From contig CM043954.1 of the NCBI GenBank assembly GCA_014529385.2, positions 91,043,747 through 91,107,746 on the forward strand: a stretch of DNA of 64,000 nucleotides, given 5' to 3'. The notes beneath the pieces are model-generated. The model saw nothing but the letters and a program-made list of their open reading frames with translations. It was not told where the DNA came from and searched no databases. The stretch comes from Adiantum capillus-veneris (lineage: Eukaryota; Streptophyta; Polypodiopsida; Polypodiales; Pteridaceae). Position 1 is the first letter of the stretch; every line of letters begins with the position of its first letter. Shown piece by piece: positions 43,767-55,870 of the stretch. A program made the position numbers and the translations under genes.

Positions 43767-44372
43767 GTATATGAAATACTCTTCATGGCCGTGTTATCAA
43801 CCAAGTATTTCATATACTTAATACTTCAAAAAATAAAATGCACATGCACATACAAATTATATGGCATTCGTACGGACGAGTTAACGAACTAAACACCACA
43901 TTTATGCAAAAAAAAAGCTTCTAACAAACGACACTCACTTAGCTGTGTTACCGATCGAGTACCGCCCGAATCTAAGGAGAAATAATAGCTTGCATACGAA
44001 CATCATATAGCCGCGTTACCGATCGATGCCCCTTTTTTTTTGGAAAGGGGAAGGGAAGTTGACTCACCATAAGGATACTAGATTTGCCGCGTTAGCGACG
44101 TAGTGCCCAGACAATAAGCCAATACTTACCACAAGGACACCATCTTCACCGCGTCACTGAGGTGATGCCCCCGTGGTAAGCACTGTTCCGTTGAACAGCT
44201 TACGCACACACTCCCATTGTGTGGTAAGGTACCTTATGATTGCCATGCAATACGAGAAAAGGCACACTACCACACATTGCATACACACACACAACACATA
44301 CCCGAATCGTGTGGTTAGGTACTCCGCCACTACCACACACTGCAACGCAAAGCACGCTCCCATACGACCCCC
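43767..44372. repeat. ladder of subterminal inverted repeats (hAT copy C)
   Basis: Same order as copy A. Perfect 14-bp arms at 43767-43780 and 43804-43817; CTTACCAC/GTGGTAAG at 44125-44132 and 44173-44180; CTGTTC/GAACAG at 44183-44188 and 44193-44198; TGTGTGGTA/TACCACACA around 44219 and 44270. Loop cores include AGCCGCGTTACCGATCGATG near 44011 and TGCCGCGTTAGCGACG near 44085. Confidence 0.75.
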
Positions 44373-44401
44373 TCTCTCCTCTTGACGTACCTGCAAAGGT
44401 G

Positions 44402-44512
<111 letters not shown>

Positions 44513-44774
44513 AGATGGCTCAAGAAAAAACACCCAGCAGGCCCGATTGGGGCCCTATATATATAATTTTGCAACCCCATCGGGCTTCTTGGTTTTCTCG
44601 ACGGGCCCGTAGGGAAAACTTAAAAACTCGGTGAGCCCACAATGGAAACCAAAAATCCTAGTGGGCTTTTTGTGGGTTTCCAGGTTACCCTAAACTGGCT
44701 TCTTTGTGATCATGTTAAGTGTGATTATGTAAATGTGTCAATAAGACCTTGTGATCACACAAAATTTTTGGTAA

Positions 44775-44796
44775 TTACGTTAATGTTTAATCCATT
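44775..44796 (+). repeat. hAT copy C right terminal repeat
   Basis: TTACGTTAATGTTTAATCCA plus TT; its reverse complement AATGGATTAAACATTAACGT matches the left end CAGGGATTTCATTGATGTGA only partly, sharing GGATT and the spacing of GT/AT words. The terminus itself has decayed. Copy A has AATCCTTG here, closer to the left-end consensus. Confidence 0.7.
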
Positions 44797-44889
44797 CCTA
44801 TGGCAAAAAGAAGGCCAGTCATGAGAGGGCTTGGAGGCCCCATCGCGAGCCAGGGCAGTCAGGGGCCCAAACCCTAGGACAAGGTTAGC

Positions 44890-46095
44890 ACTTTTTTAAT
44901 GGGTGCTGCTTGCAAGGGAGGAGGTTAGAGAAGGGCAAGGTTAACAATTTTTTATTCATGGTCTTTCTGGTGTGATATCCTCAGGAAAGCACGAGGAGTT
45001 CTTGATGACCTTCCAGTTGTGAATTCCATCACTTGGAAGGTTTTGATTGCAAGATATGCCATTGTGGGATTTTTCAGTGGATGCATGGTGTGGTACCCTC
45101 AGCAAATCATGAGGAGTTCTTGATGACTTTCTTGTTGGGAATGTCACACTTTTAACATGTTGATGGATATGTCCAACATGGAAGGGGCATGGAAGTTGTG
45201 GGTTGTTTTGAGTGGATGCAAAGGGAAGGTCTTTCTCCACATGCAATCACGCAAGACCATCACATGGGTTAGAGAATTGACAATCAACTGTCTAGTGATG
45301 GGTTGTTTCATAAACATGTGCTTCTTGGTTGGTCAATGGGTGCCGTTTGCAAGGGAGGAGGTCGGAGAAGGGCAAGGTTAACACTTTTTTATTCATGGCC
45401 TTTCTTGTGTGACATCCTCAAGAAAGCACGAGGAGTTCTTGATGACCTTCTATTGTGAATGTCATCACTTGGAAGGTGTTGATTGCAGGATATGCCCAAC
45501 GTGGCAAGGGCATAGAAGTTGTGGGATTTTTTTAGTGGATGCATGGTCTGGTACACTCAGCAAAGCACAAGGAGTTCTTGATGACATTCTTGTCGGGAAT
45601 GCCATCACTTGGAACGTGTTGATTGCAGGATATGTCAAACAAGGTTAACACTTTTTTATTCATGGCCTTTCTCGTGTGACATCCTCAGGAAAGCATGAGG
45701 AGTTCTTGATGACCTTCCTATTGTGAATGTCATCACTTGGAAGGTGTTGATTGCAGGATATGCCCAACGTGGCAAGGGCATAGAAGTCGTGGGATTTTTT
45801 TAGTGGATGCATGGTGTGGTACCCTCAGCAAAGCACAAGGAGTTCTTGATGACATTCTTGTCGGGAATGCCATCACTTGGAACGTGTTGATTGCAGGATA
45901 TGTCAAACATGGCAAGGGCATGAAAGTTGTGGACTGTTTTCGGTAGATGTGAAGGGAAGGTCTTTCTTCACATGCAATCATGCAAGACCATCACATGGGT
46001 CAGAGAATGGGATGTTGCAAAAATGTGCTACTTGGCAATGCGTTGGTCCATATGTATGCAAATGTGGAGATAGCATGAAAGCACAAAAATGACTT
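44890..46095 (+). pseudogene. PPR (PLS-class) pseudogene array 1
   Basis: Three tandemly duplicated blocks (starting about 44950, 45385 and 45655; each has TTTTTATTCATGGCCTTTCT then a GTGTGACATCCTC-type word). They code for PPR motif remnants: SKAQGVLDDILVGNAITWNV and LIAGYVKQG, with variants such as RICPTWQGHRS in shifted frames. Intact relatives are organelle RNA-binding proteins. Frames are broken and no start, transit peptide or C-terminal E/DYW domain is seen. Confidence 0.8.
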
Positions 46096-46379
46096 TATTG
46101 ATAGACTATCAAACGGTAGGATCAATTGCTATGTCGTTTAATATAGATCGTATGCTTTTCAAAAAGCATTATGATAGAGCCTTGACAAGCCGAAGGATTT
46201 CCATTATCTGATTGCTCAGAAACTTCCTTCTTTGGGGAAGATAGTGTAGTAACAGATGCAGCCTAAGAATATCAAAGTGCTACTATGGATAGAATACAAT
46301 GTAAGGTGAGCAGTAAAAGCTAGGAATGGTTTGCTAAAGGCCTTGCTAGTGGTTAGAATTGGCAAGTGAAGAGTTTGTC

Positions 46380-47270
46380 GAAGGATCACTTGAAAGAATG
46401 TCTCCTGGAATGACCTGGTTGTAGGATACGCACAATAGGATCAGGGCCATAAAGCTCTAGGACATTTTAAGTTTCCTATTCGAAGCATGGACTCTTGGAA
46501 TGCACTGATTGTAGGATATGCCCCACATGAGAAATATCTAGTCTGTCTTTAACAAATCCAAAGCGAGGACCTCTCTCCAGATGCAATCACCTACGCATGC
46601 ATCTTGAAGGCATGTGGCTCTACGCAAGATACTCATATGGACACAAAAATTTAGAAATATATTATGAGTCAAGTTTATTGAAGAAAGATGTCATGCTTGG
46701 CACTGTCTTGGTTGATATGTATGTCAGATGTGGTACGCTTGAGAAACTTCTCAAGCACAAAAAGTGCTTGAGGAGCTTCTTGTCTGGAATGTCCTCTCTT
46801 GGAATATAGTGATTGTGAAATGTGTGCAACAGAAGCAGGGCTAGAAAGCCCTAGGTTGTTTCTAATGGATGCAAAGCAAGCTCTCCCTACATCCTCATGC
46901 AAGGGTCATTTGGAACGGTGTCTCTTGGACACTGGTCGCAGGATACTCACAATAGGAGCAAAACCAAAAAACTCTAGGATGTTTTAGCGGATGCAATGCA
47001 ATTGTATTTCTTTAAATTTAGTCACTTGTACTTTTGTCTTGAAGGCATGTGGCTCTATGCAAGTGTTCGAGGAGCTTCTTGTCTAGATTGTGGACTCTTG
47101 GAATGCTTTGATTGCAAGATTTGTCCCACGAGGGCAGGGCTAGAAAGCTCTAGTTTGTTTTCAGTAAGTGCGAATCGAGGGCCTCTCTCCAAATGCTAAC
47201 ACCTATGCATGCATCTTGAAGGCATGTTGCTCTATGCAAGAAGTTGATATGGGCACAAAAATTGCATAGT
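46380..47270 (+). pseudogene. PPR pseudogene array 2
   Basis: PPR remnants with SSLLKKDVMLGTVLVDMYVR, CGTLEKLLKHKKCL, and LHLEGMWLYAR (from the usual ILKACGS block). Repeats of GGAATGCACTGATTGTAGGA-type sequence (WNALIVGYA) occur around 46500 and 47100. Shorter, frame-shifted versions of the array 1/3 units. Confidence 0.75.
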
Positions 47271-47735
47271 GAGTAAGCAACATCATTTTTTGGTTTTTTA
47301 CATTGAAAATGCACTTAATGGATGCACTAAAATTGCATACTACTGTGGGAATGGCATTTTCCCTCGTATTATAAAAATTGGGGAGGACTGTGCAAACTCC
47401 CCCATGCAAGGAGACTTGCATGTTTTCTTTTTGTTTGAAACATAAAAATGAAGCAACAAACGATTATAATTAGTAACATTGACATCTTGTATGATCACGA
47501 GCATTGAGTTTGACAAAACTCTAACGCTCCTTGTGGTTCTTTGGCGAGGTACCCTTCTGAAGCACTACAATCGGTATCCTATTTCTACGAGGTATACCTC
47601 TGAATCGCAAAAATAGGTATTCTCTCTCTCTCTATCTATCTATCTATCTCTCTCTCTCTCTCTCTCTCTTTGTGTGCTTCATTTTCTCTCTTAGGTAAAA
47701 ATATCTAACACCAGATGCAATCATCCACGTAGCAT
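47271..47735. other. non-PPR spacer with (TC)n/(TATC)n microsatellite
   Basis: Separates two PPR arrays. It holds a CT/TATC microsatellite at about 47615-47670 and no coding signal. GGGGAGGACTGTGCAAACTC near 47380 has no identified relative in the window. Confidence 0.6.
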
Positions 47736-47739
47736 AGAC

Positions 47740-50720
47740 ACAATCACCCACGCATGCATCTTAAAGGTTTGCAGCTCTGTCAAAGTTTGTTGAAAAAAGA
47801 TGTCATGCTTGGCACTACCTGAGTTGATATGTATGCCAAATATAGTTCGCTTGAGAAGGATGTCATGATTGGCACTGTCTTGCTCGATATGTATGCCAAA
47901 TGTGGTGCACTTTAGAAAGCACAAAAAGTGCTTCAGGAGCTTCCTGTCTGGACATAATCTTGAAGGCATGCGATTTTGTCACACTTTTTTAATCGTTGCA
48001 GGAAGAATCCTCTCTTCAAATGCAATCACCTATGCATGCATAGATGCAATCACCAATGCAGGCATCTTGAAGGCATGTGGCTCTGTCGCACTTTCTTAAT
48101 TGTTGCAGGCAGAATGTCAGATGCAAAGTGAGGGCCTCTCTCGAGTTGTGGGATGTGTGCAACAAGAGCAACATGAAAGGGTGTTGACAACAGATGTTGT
48201 GCTTGGTTGACATGTATGCCAAATGTGGTGTGCTTCAAAAAGCACAAAAAGTGCTTGAGGAAATGTCGCCTCTTGGAATGCATTGACTATGGGATGTCTG
48301 CAACACGAGTAATGCCAAATTTTGAAGTGTGGACGCTCTCTAGATGTAATGACCTACACTACATAGATGCAATCACCCATAGAGGCATCTTGAAGGCATG
48401 CGGCTCTGTCAGAGTGTTGAAAAAAGATGTCATGCTTGACATTGTCCTGATTGATATGTATGCCAAATTTGGCAGGCTTGAGAAGGATGTCATGCTTGGC
48501 ATTGTCTTGGTCGATCTGTATGCCAAATGTGGTGTGCTTTAGAAAGCACAAAAAATGCTTCAGGAGCTTCCTGTCAGGAATGTCTCCTCTTGGATTGCAC
48601 TTACACAGGCATCTTGAAGGCATGCGGCTTTGTCACTCTTTTTTAATCATCGTAGAAAGAATCCTTTCTCCAGATGCAATCACCTATGCAGGCATAGATG
48701 CAACCACCTACATAGGCATCTTGAAGGCATGTGGCTTTGTCGCTCTTTTTTAATCATCGCAGGTAGAATCCAAATGCGAAGCGCGGGCCTCTCTCCAGTT
48801 GCGGATGTGTGCAATAAGAGAGCGCCAGAGGGTGTTGAAAAAAGATGTTGTGCTTGGCATTGTCTTGCTTGACATGTATGCCAAATGTGGTGCGCTTTAG
48901 AAAGCACAAAAAGTGATTGAGGAGCTTCCTAGTCCGAAATGTCTCCTCTTGGTCTGCCTTGATTGCGGGATGTGTGCAACAAGAGCAATCCCAAAGTTTG
49001 GAGTGTGGACTCTTCGAATGTACTATTGCAAGATTAGCCACAGGAGAAACCTCTAGTATGTTTTCAGTAGATGTAATCATCTACACATGCAAGAAGGATG
49101 TGCGTCCACCTGGAATCTTTTTTCAAATGGTGCTTTTACATTCATCACACATTTTTACTCATCACAGGCAGAATCCTCTCTCGAGATGCAATCACCTACA
49201 TAGGCATCTTGAAGGCATGCGGCTCTGTGAGAGTCTGTTGAAAAAAAATGGTGTGCTTGGAATTGTCTTGGTTGATATGTATGCCAAATCTGGTGTGCAT
49301 GAGAAAGATGTCGTGCTTGGCACTGTCTTGGTCGATGTGTATGCCAAATGTGGTGCACTTCAGAAAGCACAAATAGTGCTTTAGGAGCTTCTTGACGACT
49401 GGAATGTTGCCTCTTGGAATGGACCTATGTAGGCATCTTGAAGGCATGCATCTTTGTGACGCTTTTTTCATCATTGCAAGCAGGATCCTCTCTCCAGATG
49501 CAATTATTTATGCAGCCAAAGATGCAATCACCTTCGGAGGCATCTTGAAGGCAAGCGGCTTTGTCGCGCTTCTTCTATTGTCACAGACAAAATCCATATG
49601 CAAAGCGAGGGCCTCTCTCCAGTTGTGGGATGTGTGCAAAAAGAACAGCGCCAGAGGGTGTTGAAAAAAGATGTTGTGCTTGGCATTGTCTTGGTTGACA
49701 TGTATGCCAAATGTGGCGTGCTTGAGAAAGCACAAAAAGTGCTTGAGGAGCTTCCTGGTTTGAAATGTTGCCTCTTGGAATGCATTGATTGCGGGATGTG
49801 TGCAACAAGAGCAGCACCAAAGTTTGGGGTGTGGACTCTTCAAATGCACTGATTGCAATATTTGCCACATGAGAAATCTCTAGTCTGTTTTCAACAGATG
49901 CAATCACCTACACTGCAAGAAGGCATGTGACTCTACGTACAACAAGAGCAGGGCCAGTAACAAGAAGGCATTTGAAATGTTGCCTCTTGGAATGCATTGA
50001 TTGCGGGATGTGTGCAACAAGAGCAGCACCAAAGTTTGGGGTGTGGACTCTTCAAATGCACTGATTGCAATATTTTCCACATGAGAAATCTCTAGTCTGT
50101 TTTCAACAGATGCAATCACCTACACTGCAAGAAGGCATGTGACTCTACGTACAACAAGAACAGGGCCAGTAAGATGTCATGCTTGGCACTGCCTTGGTCG
50201 ATATATATGCCAAATGTGGTGCGCTTTAGAAAGATGTCGTGCTTGGCACTACCTTCATCTTGAAGGCATTCGGATCTATCATGCTTTTTTAATCGTCGTC
50301 ACATGCAGAATCTTGATGCAAAGCAAGGGCCTTTCTCTAGTTGTGGGATGTGTTAAACAAGATCACCACCAGAGGGTGTTGAAAAAAGATATTGTTCTTG
50401 GTTTTGTCTTGGTTGACATGTATGCCAAATGTGGTGCGCTTCCGAAAGCACAAAAAATGCTTCAAGATCTTCATGGTCTAAAATGTCGGTTCTCGAAATG
50501 CATTGATTGTAGAATGTGAGCAACAAGAGCAGTGCCAAAGTTCGGAGTGTGGACTCTTCGAATGCACTGATTGTAGGATTTTCCACAGGAAAAATCTCTA
50601 GTCTGTTTTTAGTGGATGCAATCACATACGCATGCAACAAGGTTGGTAACTCTACACACAACCGGAGAAGGTCCAGAAAGATGTCGTGCTTCACACTGCC
50701 TTGGTCGATATGTATGTGTA
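47740..50720 (+). pseudogene. PPR pseudogene array 3
   Basis: About ten degenerate PPR units in tandem. Recurrent coding words: KDVMLGTVLVDMYAKCGALQ, KAQKVLEELP, CLLECIDCGMCATRA (frame-shifted WNALIAGC), DAITYACIDAI and GILKACGSVAL. Unit starts (GGCATCTTGAAGGCATG) occur near 48061, 48388, 48610, 48716, 49203, 49433 and 49538. Frames change every 50-100 codons. This is a dead gene, or several, amplified by local duplication. Confidence 0.88.
49764..50170. repeat. direct repeat of about 190 bp within the PPR array
   Basis: 49764-49955 and 49975-50166 are nearly identical, from AATGTTGCCTCTTGG to CAACAAGAGCAGGGCCAGTA. The offset is 211 bp. It is the most recent duplication in the array. Confidence 0.92.
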
Positions 50721-50729
50721 AGATACCCA

Positions 50730-51560
50730 GTTTTTGGGTCTCTTCTAAAAATAAGAAAAATAGTTTTCAATATACATTTTGCCAAATTTTGACTTTTCGA
50801 TTCTTGATTGACAGCATTGGAAGGTTCTAAAGTAAAAAGCAAGGCCGTTTCCATGTTCCATTAGGTTAGACAGACGTTTGGTTCAGTTTTGGAAAAATCC
50901 GCTATTTTTAGCTTTTTCATGCTTTTCATGCTTTTAGGTGCTTGTTTTGCAAAAAGCAAGGTCGGATCCTTGATCTACATGTTCCAGGGAAGCTATGGTC
51001 GACGAATTTTATAAAAATATGCTTTTTAAGTGCTTTTCACACTATTTTAGCTTTTCATGATTTTTAGTGAAAAGTGAGTCCGCTTTCTTATTCCAGTGGA
51101 TAAGTGGAAACTGGTTCAATTTTAGAAAATTTTGCTTTTTTTCACCTTTTATGCTATTTTTAGCTTTTCGTGCTTTTCGACATTTTCGAAAAGCAATGTG
51201 ATTTTTATGATGATCTAAACATAAAAATATTGATTTTAGTCTCCGTCGGATTTAAAAATGATCACCCAGAGCAAAAACGGGACCAAACGGGATTTTTATA
51301 GGAACTATTTTTATAAAACGTGGTACTGTAAATACATCGTGGCAGTACGGGAAAGTCATAATTATGTTAGGACAATACGATGCGGCATAGTCTATCTATG
51401 GTTTCCATTAGTTAGCCAGACACTGTTTAGTTGGACAATTTTGCTCTAAAAAAATTAAATGGTAAGTGGGAGAGTTGACCACGAAAAGCAAAGGCTTGTT
51501 TTTAACAAAGTTGCCAAAAAGCTGGAGCTATTCCTAGCCGAAAACTAGCGCTAGTTTTCT
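50730..51560. other. no recognisable gene
   Basis: Rich in imperfect copies of CTTTTCATGCTTTTAGGTG-like words (50910-51190), suggesting an old tandem repeat. Nothing else is supported. Confidence 0.5.
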
Positions 51561-53590
51561 GCTTGGGACTCACTCCAGCCAGCTGCAGAGCCTATAAATT
51601 ACCAGTTAGTGCTCAGTTTTGAGTGCCGTCTGTTGCATCTATGTGAGGGCCATACCCAGACTCGACCCTACTCACCTCCCTCATTCTTCTAGACTGTTCC
51701 AGGGAATGACATAGATCTATCTGCAGGTATCCCTCCCACTTGGGACCGACACCCAGGCAGGACTCCGACCTATCTCGAATGCCAACCCAAGGGGGTAAAT
51801 CCCATCAATTTGATGACTCTATCCGCTTATCATAATTTAATCCTTCGTTGACATCTTTCAGTCACCTACACCCAAAATCGTGGTCCTTAGTCTTGATTCT
51901 CTTGATCTTTAACTTGAGGATCTGCTCTTGCTTTCTTGTTCTCCCTTAGTTCATGGCGATAACCCCTTTTTCCTGACAAGCAAACACATCAGTTATCGCT
52001 TTCCCCTAAGAAGAGGGATCTTGTAATCCTACCTGGTCTCGCTCGTTCCCGCTTACTCGTTTTTACCCCGCATAGTCCTAGCGTTTAACATAAAAAAATT
52101 ATCAACATCCGGCCATCTGACCCTCCGGATGCACCCACCCATTGAACCATTTCATGAAAATCCCTTCCCGAGGTAGTACTTAACTACTACAAAATCAGGA
52201 AGACAGTCTATCAGACATTGTCAGACAACAAGCAACATACAATCTGTTGCATACTCTCTTTCAAGGAAATTCATCTGGTTGTTCCCACCAGATCTTTATT
52301 CAGAAACTTTTAATTCATTTCTTTACCTTTATATGCTACAATTAGCTTGTAACTAGTTTCCTAACTAATCATGCAACACATATAGTTTCAACCAATTCAT
52401 CTTGGTTTACTCAAGACCAAGATAATTGGTTACAAGCCATCAAAATGGCAGCACCTTCACAATATTTCCTAGAATTAAGTGTTTGGGAAAGGCTCATCAA
52501 GTAATTTAATCATTCCTTCTACATTTTATTTTGAGAGGCATAGCACCATCTGGTGACAGATTCACAGGATAGCCCCTATATTCCTAACCTTTCCAGTTCC
52601 TTTTTATGCAACAAAATCGAACAAATTCCCTTAATTCAATTCACATCATCCTCCCTAAATATGACCTTCTCATCCAACTATTGGCATCAGGCCATACCCG
52701 GATTATGGTCGTTTTCCAATTAGAAACCGCGGGTACTTCACCAGGCCGAGCAAAAATAAAACAAACCCACTCATCCCTTATCCCTCGGGCATGAATGGCT
52801 TAGGTATAACAAACTTGCAGGTTACCCTGCCCTAGCCGAAAAGGGCCAATCTCCGTCAAGTTTCCCAAGAAAATCCTCTCAATGGGCCAGCCTTTCAATC
52901 AAATTGACCCCAATAAGATCCATCTTGGTTTCCGGTCATTTTCAGACAATCTTCAAAACTCCTAGTTAAATCTATGTTTTGCAATGGCTATCCCTATCAC
53001 CTCTTGAGATTCCTTTTTAACTCCTAGTTGGTAATGTCTAGGTTCATTCATTTATCAACTTTAATTCCTACTTTCATTAATTATCTGCCAGCCAAGTTTA
53101 TTTAAAAAACACAAGCGAGTTTTTGTCATAGGCATTTGATGGTTAATGTCTCTTCAAAAATGCCAACTTTTTAAGTTCAATCCCCATTTTGTACGTTTCC
53201 CAGGTTTTGAAATCCTTTGCCATCCATGGGACATCTCCATGGAAGCTTGTAGAGTTTTCGGTTCAAAACAACACGGAGATCAATTCCGCGAAGTTATCCC
53301 CTATCTCCTCCATCCCGTATTTGCAAACAAACTTGAAGTTGACAACTTTAGAAATACTCTTCAATACCAAAAATTGAACTACTTCTATCGAGCTTAGACA
53401 ACTACTCTTTTCGTATGCTGCCTAGCTTTCCATTTAGGAAGCTAGAAGGTCGTCCTATAATTTATGAATCTTTGAGCTTTCCATTAAAGCTCGCTTTGGG
53501 GATAAAATGGGAATCTAGAGCTTTCCATTAAATCTTGGAAGAGAGGATTATAACCATACATTCTTCCTACTGTAAAGAGACATGCAAACC
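51561..53590. other. no gene; possible part of a long Ty3 LTR
   Basis: No open frame of note. Segments CTTGTAATCCTACCTGGTC (about 52030) and CCGGCCATCTGACCCTCCGG (about 52110) show no coding pattern. By position it could belong to the long LTR of the reverse-strand Ty3 element to the right, or to flanking DNA. The LTR left boundary was not found. Confidence 0.35.
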
Positions 53591-53637
53591 CTAAGCTTGA
53601 TTACCATAATGAGACTAAATCTTTCTCTCTTAAATGA

Positions 53638-53810
53638 GACAAGGTTTCCATGGAAACTTAACCCTAATCACACAAGGTCACCATGGAAGCTTAACCCTAA
53701 TCACACAAGGTCACCATGGAAGCTAAACCCTAATCACACAAGATCACCATGGAAGCTTCACCCTAATCACACACAAGGTCACCATGGAAGCTAAACCCGA
53801 AATTGCAAGC
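53638..53810. repeat. 31-33 bp minisatellite
   Basis: Five units of the type GGTCACCATGGAAGCTTAAC plus CCTAATCACACAA. An open frame across it (SPWKLNPNHTR repeats) is a by-product. The unit is related to the larger satellite that follows. Confidence 0.93.
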
Positions 53811-55200
53811 TTATCTTTCAAAGCTTTTCCTAAGTGCAAAGTTACCATCAAAGCTTAGCTTAAGGATGAAACTCTACCTTTGAAGCTTAACTTCATGATG
53901 CATGGATACTCTTAGCACTTAACCCTAATTGTGAAGTTATCATTAAAGCTTAAACCTAAAATACAAGGTAGTCACTAAAGCTTACACCTAAGTGAAAAGT
54001 TACCATTAAAGCTTAGCTTAAGAGTGCAAATTTACCTTTGAAAGTTTAACTTAATGATGCATAACTACCATTAATACTTAACCCTAATTCCAAAGTTACC
54101 ATTAAAGCTTAAACCTAAAATACAAGGTAGTCACTAAAGCTTACACCTAAGTGCAAAGTTACCATTAAAGCTTAGCTTAAGGATGTAAATCTACCTTTGA
54201 AGCTTAACTTAATGATGCATAGATACTCTTAGCACTTAATCCTAACGGCGAGGTTATCATGAAAGCTTAAACCTAAAATACAAGGTAGTCACTAAAGCTT
54301 ACACCTAAGTGCAAAGTTACCATTAAAGCTTAACTTAAGAGTGCAAATCTACCTTTGAAAGCTTAACTTAATGATACATAACTACCACTAATACTTAACC
54401 CTAATTCCAAGGTAGTCACTAAAGCTTACACCTAAGTGCAAAGTTACCATTAAAGCTTAGCTTAAGGATGCAAATCTACCTTTGAAGCTTAACTTAATGA
54501 TGCATAGATACTCCTAGCACTTAACCCTAATTGTGAGGTTACCATCAAAGCTTAAACCTAAAATACAAGGTAGTCACTAAAGTTTACACCTAAGTGCAAA
54601 GTTACCATTAAAGCTTAGCTTAAGAGTGCAAATCTACCTTTGAAAACTTAACTTAATGATGCATAAATACCATTAATACTTAACCCTAATTCCAAGGTTA
54701 CCATTAAAGCTTAAACCTAAAATACAAGGTAGTCACTAAAGCTTACACCTAAGTGAAAATTTACCGTTAAAGCTTAGCTTAAGGATGCAAATCTACCTTT
54801 GAAGCTTAACTTAATGATGCATAGATACTCTTAGCACTTCACCCTAATTGTGAGGTTACCATTAAAGGTTAAACCTAAAATACAAGAGGTAGTCACTAAA
54901 GCTTACACCTAAGTGCAAAGTTACCATTAAATCTTAGCTTAAGAGTGTAAATATACCTTTGAAATCTTAATTTAATGATGCATAACTATCATTAAAACTT
55001 AACCCTAATTCTAAGGTTATCATTAAAGCTTAAACCTAAAATACAAGGTAGTCACTAAAGCTTAACCTAAGTGTAAAGTTACCATTAAAGCTTAGTTTAA
55101 GGATGCAAATCTACCTTTGAAGCTTAACTTAATGATGCATAAATACTCTTAGCACTTAATCCTAATTCAGAGGTTACCATTAAAGCTTAGACCTAATATG
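53811..55200. repeat. hierarchical satellite: about 32, 158 and 317 bp periods
   Basis: GATGCATRGATACTCTTAGC recurs at about 53897, 54213, 54500, 54817 and 55134 (spacings about 316, 287, 317, 317). A variant GATGCATAACTACCATTAAT alternates halfway. Each half of about 158 bp is five units of about 32 bp built around ACCATTAAAGCTTA...CCTAA. The 287-bp interval lacks one 32-bp unit. Each half carries TTAACCCTAAT, resembling one plant telomere repeat, but not in tandem. Confidence 0.88.
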
Positions 55201-55512
55201 ATGCACATAAACCTTCCTAGTATTAAAACACATGGTTTAGGTTAATTAATCGTGCTAGAAGTGAAGATTACCTCCTCTAAACAAGAGGGAAGTGGGGTTG
55301 AAGTCCTTCTTGAGGCATCAGGAAGAAGGAAAGGGATTTAGGATGAAGAGGAAGGAGAGAGGAGCTTCTTCACAAAACCCTCAAGGGTTTGGTCTTCAAG
55401 AGAGTGAGAGATCAAGAGCAAGGTTTAAGAAAAACTTTGATTTACTTAAGCATAATCTTGAGCATGGCAAGTATGCAAGTAGCTTAGCAATGTGTGTAAA
55501 ATTACAAAGGAG
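55201..55512 (-). repeat. Ty3 LTR segment left of the inserted LINE
   Basis: With the LINE and one duplication removed, AAAATTACAAAGGAG here joins AGGAGGGGTTTATATAGG at 62269, giving a continuous reverse-strand LTR with its TATA box. This part would be transcribed leader (R/U5). The plus-strand open frame at 55292-55519 is not believed to be a gene. Confidence 0.55.
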
Positions 55513-55562
55513 CCTCTAGCCTTTGTTGGAGAGGCGATTGCTTCTCTGAAACGGCTCACTAC

Positions 55563-55870
55563 TGCCCCCCCCCCCCCCCCCTTGCTGCCTCCTGTCCCCC
55601 GCATGCCCTTGAGCGCTTCTGCCCAGCCCAGCCCGCCCGCCCGCGTGCATCAGACCGGCCCGCCTCGCCTGCCCTTGCGCGCAGCAGCCCGCTGCCCCCA
55701 CCTCGCGTTGTCCCCCAGTCTGTCCGCTGCCCCTTCTTGCGCCGCCATCCCCCCCCCCCCGCCCGCTGTCCCTTTAATTCTCGCTCAGTGCCTTATCCCT
55801 CCCCCCCCGCCCGCTGTCCCTTGAATTCTCGCTCACTGCCTTGTCCCTCCCCCCCCCCCCCGATCTTCGT
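55563..55870 (+). promoter_or_regulatory. LINE 5' UTR with poly-C runs and a repeated 48-bp unit
   Basis: C runs at 55565-55581, about 55749-55760, 55799-55808 and 55847-55861. The unit C-run/GCCCGCTGTCCCTT/GAATTCTCGCTC occurs at 55749 and 55797, with a third C run after it, period 48 bp. Likely promoter region of the LINE, by position only. The complementary strand has strong G-quadruplex potential. Confidence 0.6.

Noticed and set aside
48016-50119. Reverse-strand frames across the PPR field
   Set aside because: They are antisense shadows of PPR repeats and show no independent motif.
44957-50720. CRISPR-like array
   Set aside because: Repeats are coding-derived PPR units of variable length with diverged copies, in a eukaryotic context.
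53582-53794. 70-codon frame with WKLNPNHTRSP repeats
   Set aside because: By-product of the 31-33 bp minisatellite.
53811-55200. Interstitial telomere array because of CCCTAA words
   Set aside because: One CCCTAA per unit, never in tandem; it is part of a longer satellite unit.
55492-55824. Proline-rich 110-codon frame
   Set aside because: Produced by the C-rich LINE 5' UTR; it crosses the LINE insertion boundary at 55513.
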